From Hymenobacter persicinus (GTDB lineage Bacteria; Bacteroidota; Bacteroidia; Cytophagales; Hymenobacteraceae): DNA of 64,000 nucleotides. A program made the position numbers and the translations under genes. Shown here piece by piece: positions 23,922-32,658 of this stretch. Under the pieces are notes generated by a model. The model saw only the letters and a program-made list of their open reading frames with translations, did not search any database and was not told the origin of the DNA. Where the stretch lies: the NCBI RefSeq assembly GCF_004167665.1, contig NZ_SEWE01000006.1, positions 62,001 to 126,000 of the forward strand, read 5' to 3'. The stretch's first letter is position 1. Each line of letters starts with the position of its first letter.

Positions 23922-26900
23922 ATGCCCAACTTCTACTCTACCCTGTTACCCCGGTTTCTTACCACAGTCTGGCTGGCGGCCTGCACCATTTCCTATACCC
24001 GCGCCCAGGCGCCGTCGGCGCCGCCCCGGGTGCATGACCCGGCGTTGTCCGACCCGACCTACGCCGCCCGCAAGCGCCAACTCAGCGCCGCGCACCGCCT
24101 CGCGGCTCCGACGCCGGAACTGCTTCCCGCCAGCACCGGGCCCCTGCCCGCCTGCTTCGAGCCCCTCGACTCGGTGTCGATTCCGGCCGTGGGCGGCTAC
24201 ACCCAGGTGCCGCGCAACGACGACGGCTCCCTGGGCCCAATCAATCTGGGCTTCACCTTCACGCTGTTTGGCACGCCCTACACTTCGGTTTACATCAATA
24301 CCAACGGCAACCTCACGTTTACGAGCCCCCTGCAGGCGTTTTCGGCCTCGGGCTTCCCGATTTCGACGCCCATGGTGGCCGCCTTCTGGGCCGACGTGGA
24401 TACGAACCCGGCCAGCAGCGGCAGCATTTGGTACAAGCTCTACGAGAACCGGCTGGTGGTGACCTGGAACCGCGTGGGCTACTACAACGCGGCCACCGAC
24501 AAGAAAAACACTTTCCAGATTGTGCTGCGGGCCAACCGGGCCGACATCGTTACCGACGACGTGTCGTTTTCCTACGGCGACATGCAGTGGACCACGGGTA
24601 GCGCTTCCCAGGGCGTCAATGGCTTCGGCGGGGCTCCAGCCACGGTGGGCGCCAACCGGGGCAACGGCATCGACTTCATCCAGACGGGCCGCTTCAACCT
24701 CAACGACGCCTCCCACCCCGACAACGTGAATCCGAGCGGGGTCAACTGGCTCGATGGCCGGTGCGTATCGTACCGCGTCTTCGCCCCGGGCAACCTACCG
24801 CCGGTGGCGTCCAACCTACCGGCCAACAACACAATTTTCGTTAACCAGGGTGAAACCGTCAGCATTGCCCCGCAGTTTTCGGGCCCCGAAGTCGGGCAGA
24901 CGGTGCGGCTGGCCGTGAACACCAACGGCCTCTGCAACACGTCGTACTCGGTGACCAACACCGTGAATCCGACCCTGAATCTAAGCGTCACCGGCGGGGC
25001 CTGCAACATCGGCACCTCCACCATTCTGGTGACGGCCACCGACGACGGCGCCCCGTCCCAAACCGAACAGTTTCCCATTACGGTCGTCGTGAATCCGCCG
25101 GCCGTGAGCAGCCAGTGGACGGGCAGCGTGAGCAGCGTGTACACTGCCCCGGCCAACTGGAGCACCAGCGTGGTCCCGACCGTTTCCACCAACGTCACCA
25201 TCCCGGCCACCGCCGTTCGGATGCCGGTTTTGTCGGCCGCCGCCAGCGTCAACAGCCTGACCATTGACGCCGGGGCCAGCCTGACCCTGGCCGGTCCTGG
25301 CACCCTGACCGTGAACGGCACGGTACTCACCAATGGCCCCCTGAGTGGGGAAGGCATGCTCGTCACGGCCGGGTCCGCGGCGCAAAGTTTGGGGGGCAGC
25401 AGTCGGCTGACGGTGGGCACGCTGGAAGTGGGCTCGGCCGGCGCCAGCTTGAGCGGACCTGTGGCCGTCAGCCGCCTGCTGACCCTGAACGGCAACCTAA
25501 CCACCAACGCCCAAGCCCTGACCCTGCTCTCGGACGCTACGGGCTCGGCTATGGTCGTAAACAACGGCGCGGCGGCCGTCACCGGCAATGCCACCGTACA
25601 GCGCTACATCAATCCTGCCAACCCCGGCCTGGGCTACCGGCATTACGCCGCTCCGGTCCGCAACACGACCCTGGGCGACCTGGCCACGACTGGTTTCGCG
25701 CCGGTGCTGAACCCGGCGTACAACTCAGCCATTACTCCCGGCGCCGTGCTACCCTACCCGACGGTGTTTGGCTTCAACGAAAGCCGGATCGGCGGGGCAC
25801 GCAGCTCCTTTGACCAAGGCTGGTTTTCGCCGGCCGCTACCACCGAAACTATGGCTCCCGGCGTGGGCTACACCGTGAATCTGGGCGCCGCGGCCCTCGT
25901 TGATTTTGTGGGTCCGCTCACCACCGGGCCCATTGCCCGCACCGGCCTCACCCGAGGCCCCGAGGCCGCCTCAGGCTGGCACCTGCTGGGCAATCCGTAC
26001 CCGGCGCCCATCGACTGGACCGTGGCCGCAGCTGGCTTATCAGGGCTGGATAACGCCGTGTACGTGTACAAATCGTCGGGGCCCTACGAGGGCAGCTACG
26101 GCAGCTTCGTCAACGGTGTGGGGGATGCCCGCTACCTTGCGGTAGGCCAAGGCTTTTTTGTGCGCACTACCACGGCGGGCGTGGCCGGCAGCCTCTCGTT
26201 TACCAACGCCGCCCGCCTGACGAGCTACCTAAACCCGGACTTCAGCCGCCCGGCCACCGTCGAAACCCGGCCCCTGCTGCAGCTCGACTTGGTACAAGGC
26301 ACCCAGCGCGACGCCGCCACGGTATACTTTGAAAAAGGCGCTACTGCCGCCTTCGACCCGGCCTTTGATGCCTACAAGCTCAGTGGCCCCGTCGCCGGAC
26401 TGGCTTTGCCGGCCGACGCCGAAACCCTGTCCATCAGCGGCCTGCCCGCCCTGACCGGCGCCGACGTAACCGTACCGGTCCGGGTGTGGGCGACGGTAGC
26501 GGGTACGTATTCGCTGGAAGCCGCCCGGCTGCTGAATCTGCCCGCCGGAATGCGCGCCTACCTGCAGGACACCCAAACCGGCACGGTTACGGACTTAACC
26601 CAGCAGCCCACCTACCGCTTCAGCCTGAGTGCCGGCTTCGACGGGCCGCGCTTCCGGGTGCTGTTCAGCACCCGCCAGGTGACGAGTGCTGCCCCCGGCG
26701 CGCTCGGGCCCCAGGTGCAGCTCTACCCCAACCCCGCCCACGACCAGGCCCTGCTGCTGCTCCCGATTTCGCTGGCCCAGCACCCCGTGACGGCTACACT
26801 GCTTAACTCCCTGGGCCAAACCGTACGCACCTACTCGCTGGCGGCGCCTGGTTCCGGTCAGCACGCGCTGTCGTTGAGCGGCCTGGCCCGGGGTGTATAC

Positions 26901-26957
26901 TCGGTCCAGCTGAGCACAGCCCAGGGCCAGATAGTGAAGCGCCTGATTATCGAGTAA
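23922..26957 (+). CDS. Large secreted T9SS-sorted protein with nidogen-like domain
   Basis: 1011 residues with an N-terminal export signal (LTTVWLAACTISYTRAQ). Residues ~75-290 form a nidogen-like module (NLGFTFTLFGTPYTSVYINTNGNLTF, MVAAFWADVDTNPASSGSIWYK, NTFQIVLRANRADIVTDDVSFSYG, NGIDFIQTGRFN). Then an Ig/HYR-like repeat (~295-390), beta-helical/G8-like repeats (~395-560) and a long beta domain. The last ~85 residues are a type A T9SS sorting domain (VQLYPNPAHDQALLLL ... GLARGVYSVQLSTAQGQIVKRLIIE). It is probably a surface-anchored or secreted adhesin-like protein. A terminator follows directly. Confidence 0.88.
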   Translation: MPNFYSTLLPRFLTTVWLAACTISYTRAQAPSAPPRVHDPALSDPTYAARKRQLSAAHRLAAPTPELLPASTGPLPACFEPLDSVSIPAVGGYTQVPRNDDGSLGPINLGFTFTLFGTPYTSVYINTNGNLTFTSPLQAFSASGFPISTPMVAAFWADVDTNPASSGSIWYKLYENRLVVTWNRVGYYNAATDKKNTFQIVLRANRADIVTDDVSFSYGDMQWTTGSASQGVNGFGGAPATVGANRGNGIDFIQTGRFNLNDASHPDNVNPSGVNWLDGRCVSYRVFAPGNLPPVASNLPANNTIFVNQGETVSIAPQFSGPEVGQTVRLAVNTNGLCNTSYSVTNTVNPTLNLSVTGGACNIGTSTILVTATDDGAPSQTEQFPITVVVNPPAVSSQWTGSVSSVYTAPANWSTSVVPTVSTNVTIPATAVRMPVLSAAASVNSLTIDAGASLTLAGPGTLTVNGTVLTNGPLSGEGMLVTAGSAAQSLGGSSRLTVGTLEVGSAGASLSGPVAVSRLLTLNGNLTTNAQALTLLSDATGSAMVVNNGAAAVTGNATVQRYINPANPGLGYRHYAAPVRNTTLGDLATTGFAPVLNPAYNSAITPGAVLPYPTVFGFNESRIGGARSSFDQGWFSPAATTETMAPGVGYTVNLGAAALVDFVGPLTTGPIARTGLTRGPEAASGWHLLGNPYPAPIDWTVAAAGLSGLDNAVYVYKSSGPYEGSYGSFVNGVGDARYLAVGQGFFVRTTTAGVAGSLSFTNAARLTSYLNPDFSRPATVETRPLLQLDLVQGTQRDAATVYFEKGATAAFDPAFDAYKLSGPVAGLALPADAETLSISGLPALTGADVTVPVRVWATVAGTYSLEAARLLNLPAGMRAYLQDTQTGTVTDLTQQPTYRFSLSAGFDGPRFRVLFSTRQVTSAAPGALGPQVQLYPNPAHDQALLLLPISLAQHPVTATLLNSLGQTVRTYSLAAPGSGQHALSLSGLARGVYSVQLSTAQGQIVKRLIIE

Positions 26958-26991
26958 GCAGCGTGTTGTGCTGTGACAGTTTCAGATAATA

Positions 26992-27027
26992 AAAAAGCCC
27001 CTCGGCGCATGCCGAGGGGCTTTTTTA
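26992..27027. terminator. Bidirectional intrinsic terminator
   Basis: AAAAAAGCCCCTCGGC / GCCGAGGGGCTTTTTT perfect inverted repeat with loop GCAT, between converging genes. Confidence 0.95.
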
Positions 27028-27063
27028 TTGGAGAATCAGGCAAATTATTTCCTCCTCATCATC

Positions 27064-27798
27064 TTACCGAACAGGCTGCAGCTGCCAGCCCGAGGAAAGA
27101 ATGGCGGCCAAATCGGCGACGCTTTCGGTGAGCTGCTCCCAGCTGTTGAGCACGAAATACTGCTCCTGCAGGTGCTGCTCACTGTAGGGCGTTTGCAGCA
27201 CGGTGGCCAGGTCGAAGGGCTGCCGCTTGCTCGTGTCGCTGAGGCAATGGTGGATTTCGGCCGCCGAGGACAGCAAACCGGCCCCGTACATGCGGGTTTC
27301 TCCTTTTTCGAGCACCAGCCCAAACTGGACCGTGAAGCCATAGAGCCGCTCCAACTGGGCCAGGGCGGGCGCATCGTGCAGATGCTGAGCCGCCACGTGA
27401 CCCAAAAAGTAGAGAAAGTCGGCAAAGGCCTTGTCCATGAGCAGGGGTACGTGCCCGAACACGCCGTGAAACAGGTCGGGCTCCTCGATGAAGTCGAACT
27501 GCGCCATGGACCGGATCCAAACCGTGGCGGGAAACTTGCGCTGAGCCAGCAAGCCGAAGAAGTCCGCGTCGTTGAGCGTGCCCAACACCGGCTCGAGCTG
27601 CCAGCCGGTGGCTTGGTGGAGGCGCTGGCTTACTTCGGCAAAATCGGGAATGGCGTTGCGGTGAAAGCCCACCTTGGCCAAACCCTGGGCGAAAGCCGAA
27701 GCCGCCCGCTTGTGCAGCAGGGCCGTCTGACGGTCAAACAATACTTTCCAGACCAACTGGTCCTGGGCCGTGTAGCGGGAATACTCTTGCTGTAACAT
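27064..27798 (-). CDS. phhA: Phenylalanine 4-monooxygenase-like protein, with Gln at the iron-ligand Glu position
   Basis: 244 residues, the short bacterial form of aromatic amino acid hydroxylase without a regulatory domain. The two iron-binding His are in PDLFHGVFGHVPLL (His111, His116), and the pterin/substrate region is intact. The third ligand, Glu in the usual FTVEFG, is Gln158 here (FTVQFG; codon CAG at 27327-27325). The family converts Phe to Tyr with tetrahydropterin and O2. The Gln would be expected to weaken iron binding, so activity is uncertain. An attenuator-like structure lies just upstream of its start (27814-27931). Confidence 0.88.
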   Translation of the reverse strand: MLQQEYSRYTAQDQLVWKVLFDRQTALLHKRAASAFAQGLAKVGFHRNAIPDFAEVSQRLHQATGWQLEPVLGTLNDADFFGLLAQRKFPATVWIRSMAQFDFIEEPDLFHGVFGHVPLLMDKAFADFLYFLGHVAAQHLHDAPALAQLERLYGFTVQFGLVLEKGETRMYGAGLLSSAAEIHHCLSDTSKRQPFDLATVLQTPYSEQHLQEQYFVLNSWEQLTESVADLAAILSSGWQLQPVR

Positions 27799-27813
27799 GG
27801 CGTTTTTGAGCAG

Positions 27814-27931
27814 AAAAAAAGCCCGGCTCCTGGGGAGGAGTCGGGCTTCAGTTGAATTTCAGAGGGTAAGTAGCATGTGCTCCTAGCTTCCGTAACGGCA
27901 ACGCAGCCCGACTCCGTCCTGCACAGGACGA
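27814..27931 (-). promoter_or_regulatory. Transcription attenuator with competing terminator and antiterminator, ahead of phenylalanine hydroxylase
   Basis: In the minus-strand RNA, segment 3 (AGCCCGACTCC, 27847-27837) can pair with segment 4 (GGAGCCGGGCT, 27830-27820) followed by a T-run, making a terminator with one A-C mismatch. It can also pair perfectly over 11 bases with segment 2 (GGAGTCGGGCT, 27915-27905), making an antiterminator. Segment 1 (ACTCGTCC, ending about 27924) pairs with GGAC-G-GAGT and takes up the start of segment 2. This is the classical 1:2, 2:3, 3:4 layout. The terminator is only 16 bases from the phhA start codon. Confidence 0.72.
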
Positions 27932-28024
27932 GTATTGGTTAGGCAAATGCACATTGCGGTTTGGATCATCATACTGAGGGCAAACATAGAGATATTTAAA
28001 ATACGTTGTATGTCGAAAAGGCAT
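27848..28024 (-). CDS. Candidate Tyr/Phe-rich leader reading frame of the phhA attenuator
   Basis: A 58-codon frame from ATG 28024 to a TGA that directly abuts attenuator segment 3. It begins MPFRHTTYFKYLYVCPQY and has six Tyr and three Phe codons. One Tyr codon (in NQY) touches the first base of segment 1, where a stalled ribosome would free segment 2 for antitermination. The composition is AT-rich at first, so aromatic codons could arise by chance. A competing short frame (ATG 27972, ending TAG 27883) overlaps it, and a TATGTTTG -7-like site at 27988-27981 would exclude the first third. Treated as a hypothesis. Confidence 0.35.
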   Translation of the reverse strand: MPFRHTTYFKYLYVCPQYDDPNRNVHLPNQYSSCAGRSRAALPLRKLGAHATYPLKFN

Positions 28025-28155
28025 GTTTATTTCAGGGCAACATTTAGGTAACACCAGCTACCTCTTCTAGCACCCCTCAATTTTTATACTACTTGACAAG
28101 AACAATTATCTAAATACTCAGAATACCCCTTCAAAATCAAGGCATAGCTAATAGA

Positions 28156-29226
28156 CTACTTAGCTGATTTAATATCCGCCCCTGTTGCCGCTGAGGGCGC
28201 GCCTTGGGTAAACCGATAGGTGTTTCGGGTGAGAAAAGCCGCGGAATCGGCGTACTTCACCTCCTTGACGACGGAGAGTTGGCGGGTTCCGAGCCGCAGG
28301 GTCCGGCGAATCAGGCAGGCGCGGTTATCGTCCTGCCCGGGGCCTTCGAGCACGAGTACCAGGGTGCGGTCGGCTTCGCGCTGCCGGCTTATTACCTGCA
28401 TCGGGGTGCCGTCCCAAATAATCCGGCGGCCATCGGCGGATAGCTGCAGCTTGTCGTAGCCTTTCACCTGCCCGCCCTCGGGCTCTTGGTAGATGAAGTC
28501 GAGCACCAGCTCCCGCGGGGCCGACTGCATGCCGTTGAGCACCGTGGGCAGCGTTACCGGCCGCTTGGTTTGGTAGTCTAAGTAAGTGAGAGACCCCTGC
28601 CACGGGCGAGCCAGCCCCGCTAGCTCCCGCATGGCCACGGTAGCCGGCGCCTGGGCCGCCACCGGAGCAGTTAACAGCGCCAGCAGCAAGGCACCCGCCA
28701 GGGCCACCCGTGGTACGCGCGGCAGCCGTTTCTGGCTCAGCCAATGGTCGAGGGAATAACGGCCACTGCCGAGCACGGCCACCAGCCCGAAAGACCAGAA
28801 CAGCAGTTGCTGATAGTACATCCCCAGCAGGGGTTCGGGGGCTTCGTACCACAGAAAGGCCACCACGAAAAACTGAAACGCCAGTTGCAGGGCACTCCAG
28901 CGGGTGAGCAAGCCCAGAGCCAGCAGCAGGCCCCCGGCAAACTCGCCCCAGCAGGCCAGCCAGGCCCATAGATAGGGCGAAGGCTGGGTGAAGCCCAAAC
29001 CGGCCACCTGCTGCACAAACCAGTCGGGGGGGGCGGGCACGGCGCCGGCGAGCTTGGCGGCCTCGGTAGCGGTGTAGAGCCCGACCAGCTTGGCCCAGCC
29101 GGCGCCGATGGCAATAGACAAGCCCAGGTGCAGGCGAAACAGCAGCAGGGCGGTATCGGCCCAGCGGGACGAGAAGGCGGCGGACGGCGCAATCAGCAGG
29201 GCGCGCAGGAAGGTTTTGGCAGGCAT
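28156..29226 (-). CDS. DoxX-like membrane protein fused to a C-terminal exported domain
   Basis: 356 residues. Residues ~20-165 look like a four-helix DoxX/TQO-small-subunit domain (TALLLFRLHLGLSIAIGAGWAKLVGLY, PYLWAWLACWGEFAGGLLLALGLLTRW, ALQLAFQFFVVAFLWYEAP, LFWSFGLVAVLGSGRYSLDHW). A fifth hydrophobic segment ending VAAQA (~175-195) precedes a soluble beta-rich domain ~200-345 (GSLTYLDYQTKRPVTLPTVL, GYDKLQLSADGRRIIWDGT). The soluble part resembles small lipocalin-like Bacteroidota domains but I cannot name it. Function unknown; a membrane redox or thiosulfate:quinone link is only suggested by the DoxX part. Confidence 0.78.
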   Translation of the reverse strand: MPAKTFLRALLIAPSAAFSSRWADTALLLFRLHLGLSIAIGAGWAKLVGLYTATEAAKLAGAVPAPPDWFVQQVAGLGFTQPSPYLWAWLACWGEFAGGLLLALGLLTRWSALQLAFQFFVVAFLWYEAPEPLLGMYYQQLLFWSFGLVAVLGSGRYSLDHWLSQKRLPRVPRVALAGALLLALLTAPVAAQAPATVAMRELAGLARPWQGSLTYLDYQTKRPVTLPTVLNGMQSAPRELVLDFIYQEPEGGQVKGYDKLQLSADGRRIIWDGTPMQVISRQREADRTLVLVLEGPGQDDNRACLIRRTLRLGTRQLSVVKEVKYADSAAFLTRNTYRFTQGAPSAATGADIKSAK

Positions 29227-29337
29227 GGCAATGGGGTTGACGTGAAACGATACCCAAAGGAACCGTGCCCATTGCGCCCAGACGCCCCGATTTATGGCCT
29301 GGGACGTGCCACTTTATAGTTTGGCACCTGCTGCACC

Positions 29338-30657
29338 CTAGCCCGACCGGGCCACCTCGCCGGGCGTAAGGCCGCGCAGCTTTTTGAACACGCGGTTGAA
29401 GGTCGACTTGGAGTTGAAGCCCGATTCCAGCGCCACGGCCAGCAGCGTGTAGTGGCGAAACTGCGGGTCGCGCAGGCGCCGCTCGGCTTCCTGCACCCGG
29501 TACTCGTTGATGAAGTCGTTGAAGTTCTGCCCGCAGCCGGCATTGATTACCCTCGACAGCCAGGACGTGTTGGTGCGCAGCTGGGCGGCCAGTTCCCCCA
29601 GCGTCAGTTCGGGTGCCAGGTAGGGCCGCTCCGTGGCGAGGTGGCGGCGCAGACGGCGGGTCCAGCGCGCCAGCTCATCCTCGGCCTTCTCCCCTTCCGC
29701 CGGCTCTGTTGCGGGGGCTTTGGCCAGAGTTTGCGCGGTGGCAGCCGAGGTACGGGTGGGCTCCGCCGGCTCGGGCGCGGCAGGTACTTCGGCAGCGGAA
29801 GTTGGCGAATATGCCGCCAGCGGGGTTGTCACGGCGGCCCCGGCAGCAGCGGCGGCGGGCTGGAAGTGCAGACCGGCCAGGCGGTGGCCGGTGAGCAGAC
29901 CGGCAATGCTCAGGTAGTAAATCAGCAGGCCCGTGAACAGGTAGTCGTACCAGGCTTGGTAGTAGCTCAGGGGGCTAACCAGCGCGTCTATCAAGCTGAA
30001 TACCAGCGTCACGCCCGTCCCGATGAGCACGGCCACGAGCACGTTGCGCAGCCAGCGAAACCGGATCTGGTCGGTGTCGGAGAAGTTGTCGTTCAGGTAG
30101 CGGGCGTAGGAGCGGTACTCGCGCAGGGTGCGGCGGGCGTAGAGCAGCACCAGCACGTAGCCCAGCACTTCCACCCCGTAGGCAAAAGGCTGCCCGTCGA
30201 GCCAGGCCATCAGCGGGCCCTTGGTGCCGAAGTGCGCCGGCAAGGGCTGCCCGCGCAGGCCCCGCCACCAGCCCAGGTCGTAGGCCAGCACGAGCAGGCG
30301 GACGGCCAAATACGCCAGCGCCGGTGCGAAATGCTTCCAGTGGCGGCGCTCAAACCGAAATTCCTGGTTGGTCAGGCTGCGGAAATACAGGTACAGCACC
30401 GGCCCTACTGCCAGCCCCCAGTTGAAGGGCAGGTAAAACATGAGCGTGGTGCGGGCGTCGTGGGCGTCGTACCAGCCGCCGAAGCCCAGCATCCACTGAG
30501 TCAGGCGCAGCGTGAACAGCCCCACCAGCAGGGCCAGCCAGCCGTCGGCGGCGGTTTGCTGCCGGGAGCCCCGCACCCCCAGGACCCCGCTCACTACCAC
30601 GCCCTGCACGAAAAACGGCAGTAGCAGGCCACTGTAAATATTAAAGCCGAAGAACAT
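29338..30657 (-). CDS. AraC-family regulator with an N-terminal multi-helix membrane domain
   Basis: 439 residues from ATG 30657 (an upstream in-frame start adds 37 residues without hydrophobic character). Seven or so hydrophobic segments fill ~1-240 (NIYSGLLLPFFVQGVVVSGVLG, TLMFYLPFNWGLAVGPVLYLYF). After an Ala/Pro-rich linker, the C-terminal ~100 residues form an AraC HTH (ELTLGELAAQLRTNTSWLSRVINAGCGQNFNDFINEYRVQEAERRL, TLLAVALESGFNSKSTFNRVFKKLRGLTPGEV). This design, common in Bacteroidota, couples a membrane signal to transcription. The target is unknown; the DoxX-fusion gene is directly downstream. Confidence 0.9.
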   Translation of the reverse strand: MFFGFNIYSGLLLPFFVQGVVVSGVLGVRGSRQQTAADGWLALLVGLFTLRLTQWMLGFGGWYDAHDARTTLMFYLPFNWGLAVGPVLYLYFRSLTNQEFRFERRHWKHFAPALAYLAVRLLVLAYDLGWWRGLRGQPLPAHFGTKGPLMAWLDGQPFAYGVEVLGYVLVLLYARRTLREYRSYARYLNDNFSDTDQIRFRWLRNVLVAVLIGTGVTLVFSLIDALVSPLSYYQAWYDYLFTGLLIYYLSIAGLLTGHRLAGLHFQPAAAAAGAAVTTPLAAYSPTSAAEVPAAPEPAEPTRTSAATAQTLAKAPATEPAEGEKAEDELARWTRRLRRHLATERPYLAPELTLGELAAQLRTNTSWLSRVINAGCGQNFNDFINEYRVQEAERRLRDPQFRHYTLLAVALESGFNSKSTFNRVFKKLRGLTPGEVARSG

Positions 30658-30813
30658 GGGACGGTGCTCGTAACTCGCGGGGCGGTGGCCGGATGTCGGC
30701 CGGGGCCGGATGCCCGGGCAAGTAAGCAAGGTTTTGGCAACCCAACGGCCCTTGCCAGCGCGTGACAAGGGCCGTAGTGGGAAGCAGGCCGGTGTAGCTG
30801 CCGGAAACTGCCT

Positions 30814-31827
30814 TTATTCGAGCTCCTGACGCAGGGCGTACACCCGGCGCAGGTTGCGCACCAGCCGCGCCGACTCGGCAAAGTTCAGGGTCTGGGCCCC
30901 GTCGGAGGCGGCTTCCTCGGGCTTTTCGTGGGCTTCGTACACAATGCCGTCGGCCCCGGCCATCACGCCGGCCAGCGCCATCGGAGCCACGTAGTCGCGG
31001 ATGCCGATGCCGTGCGAGGGGTCCACGATAACGGGCAAATGGGTTTTCTCCTTCAGAATCGGTACCGCGTTCAAATCCAGGGTGTTGCGCGAGGCTGTTT
31101 CAAAAGTACGGATGCCCCGCTCGCAGAGAATCAGTTTCTCGTTGCCGCCCGAAAACACGTACTCGGCCGACGAGAGCAGTTCCTCGAGCGTGCCCGAGAT
31201 GCCGCGCTTGATGAGCACGGGCTTGTCGACGCCACCCAGGGCATCGAGCAAGTTGAAGTTCTGGGTGTTGCGGGCGCCGACCTGGAATACGTCCACGTAG
31301 TCGTGCATTTCCTCGACCTGCGACACCTGCATGACCTCGGTGATGATCTTGATGCCGCGGGCCCGGGCCATCTGGTGAAACAGCTTCAGGCCGTCCATGC
31401 CCAGGCCGCGGAACGAATACGGCGACGAGCGGGGCTTGAACACGCCCCCGCGCATGATGCGCACGTCGTTGTCGACGAGGTGCTGCATGATTTTCTCCAT
31501 CTGAGCCTCGCTCTCGATGCTGCACGGCCCAGCCATGATGCTCAGGCTGCCCTCCCCGATGCGAACCCCGTCGCCGAGGTCCAGCACGGTGGGGCGCACC
31601 CGCCACTTGCGCGACACGAGCTTGTACTCGTCCGATACGCGGTGAATGTCCAGAATCCCGGGCAGCTGGCCGATGGTGCGCAGGTCGATGTCGGCCTTAC
31701 CAATGGCCACCAGGTAGTGGGCCCGCTGGGTGTTGACTTCCGTGACCTTGTATTTCAGGTCGTTAATGCGGCTCAGAATGTCCGCCTTGGCGGCTTCCGA
31801 GATGGTAGGATCAAGTTGAATTATCAC
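30814..31827 (-). CDS. aroF: 3-deoxy-7-phosphoheptulonate (DAHP) synthase
   Basis: 337 residues from a GTG at 31827. The GTG is chosen because MIIQLDPTISEAAKADIL is the usual N-terminus of the ferredoxin-like regulatory domain, while the upstream codons are shadow. Residues ~1-70 are that domain. ~85-337 is the (beta/alpha)8 type Ib catalytic barrel: SIMAGPCSIES, VFKPRSSPYSFRG, ITEVMQ, QVGARNTQNF, LIKRG and VDPSHGIG. It condenses PEP and erythrose-4-phosphate, the first step of the shikimate pathway. It is the last gene of the trp operon, so pathway entry is made under tryptophan control. Confidence 0.93.
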   Translation of the reverse strand: MIIQLDPTISEAAKADILSRINDLKYKVTEVNTQRAHYLVAIGKADIDLRTIGQLPGILDIHRVSDEYKLVSRKWRVRPTVLDLGDGVRIGEGSLSIMAGPCSIESEAQMEKIMQHLVDNDVRIMRGGVFKPRSSPYSFRGLGMDGLKLFHQMARARGIKIITEVMQVSQVEEMHDYVDVFQVGARNTQNFNLLDALGGVDKPVLIKRGISGTLEELLSSAEYVFSGGNEKLILCERGIRTFETASRNTLDLNAVPILKEKTHLPVIVDPSHGIGIRDYVAPMALAGVMAGADGIVYEAHEKPEEAASDGAQTLNFAESARLVRNLRRVYALRQELE

Positions 31828-31870
31828 GGGGTTGGGTTGATTTTCAAAAAGTAAATAGCGGCGGCCCAGC

Positions 31871-32653
31871 TTACGCCAGCACCGACCGTACGAAGTGGGC
31901 GGCGGCGGCCGGGGCATCGGCGGCGCCGTCGAGGGCCCGGATCAGGGCCGAGCCGATGATGGCGCCCTCGGCGTACTGGCAGGCGTGGCGGAACGAGGCC
32001 TGGTCGCCGATGCCGAAGCCGATCAGGCGAGGGTTGCGCAGGTTCATGGCCTCGATGCGCCGGAAATACGCTTCCTGCACGCCCGCCGCCTGGGTGTTGG
32101 CCCCGCCGGTGGTGCCGGGCCCCGACACGAGGTAGAGAAACGAGTCGGTCAGCTCGTCGATGCGGCGGATGCGCTCAGGGGCCGTCTGGGGGGTGATGAG
32201 AAACACGGGTCGCAGGTTGTGGCGACGGAAGATTTCCTGGTACTCGGCCACGTAGTCGTCGAGGGGCAAATCGGGCAGAATGACCCCGTCGACGCCCACG
32301 GCGGCGGCTTCGCGGCAGAAGTTTTCGACCCCGAACTGCATCACCGGGTTGAGGTAGCCCATGAGTAGAATCGGCGTTTTGGGCACCGACTGGCGGATAT
32401 CCCGGAGCTGGGCAAACAGCACGCGCAGGTTCATGCCGTTTTGCAACGCCACGGTGCTGCTTTGCTGAATCACGGGCCCGTCAGCCAGCGGGTCGGAAAA
32501 GGGCATCCCGATTTCAATTAGGTCGGCGCCGGCCGCGGTCAGGGCCTGCAAAACCGGAACGGTGGAGTCGAGCGTGGGGTAGCCGGCGGTGAAATACACG
32601 TTGAGCAGCTTTTTGCCCGGCTGCTGAAAGGCTTGGTGGATGCGGTTGGTCAT
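31871..32653 (-). CDS. trpA: Tryptophan synthase alpha chain
   Basis: 260 residues from ATG 32653. It has the TIM-barrel motifs VYFTAGYPTLDST, catalytic Glu in DLIEIGMPFSDPLADGP, catalytic Asp region DGVILPDLPLDDY, and the C-terminal IGSALIRALDG. It cleaves indole-3-glycerol phosphate and passes indole through the tunnel to TrpB. It starts 5 bases after the trpB stop, consistent with translational coupling. Confidence 0.96.
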   Translation of the reverse strand: MTNRIHQAFQQPGKKLLNVYFTAGYPTLDSTVPVLQALTAAGADLIEIGMPFSDPLADGPVIQQSSTVALQNGMNLRVLFAQLRDIRQSVPKTPILLMGYLNPVMQFGVENFCREAAAVGVDGVILPDLPLDDYVAEYQEIFRRHNLRPVFLITPQTAPERIRRIDELTDSFLYLVSGPGTTGGANTQAAGVQEAYFRRIEAMNLRNPRLIGFGIGDQASFRHACQYAEGAIIGSALIRALDGAADAPAAAAHFVRSVLA

Positions 32654-32658
32654 GGCGT

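Noticed and set aside
27848..28054. Ordinary 68-codon protein gene upstream of phhA
   Set aside because: No domain, and its 3' half is made of attenuator segments. Kept only as a possible leader frame from 28024.
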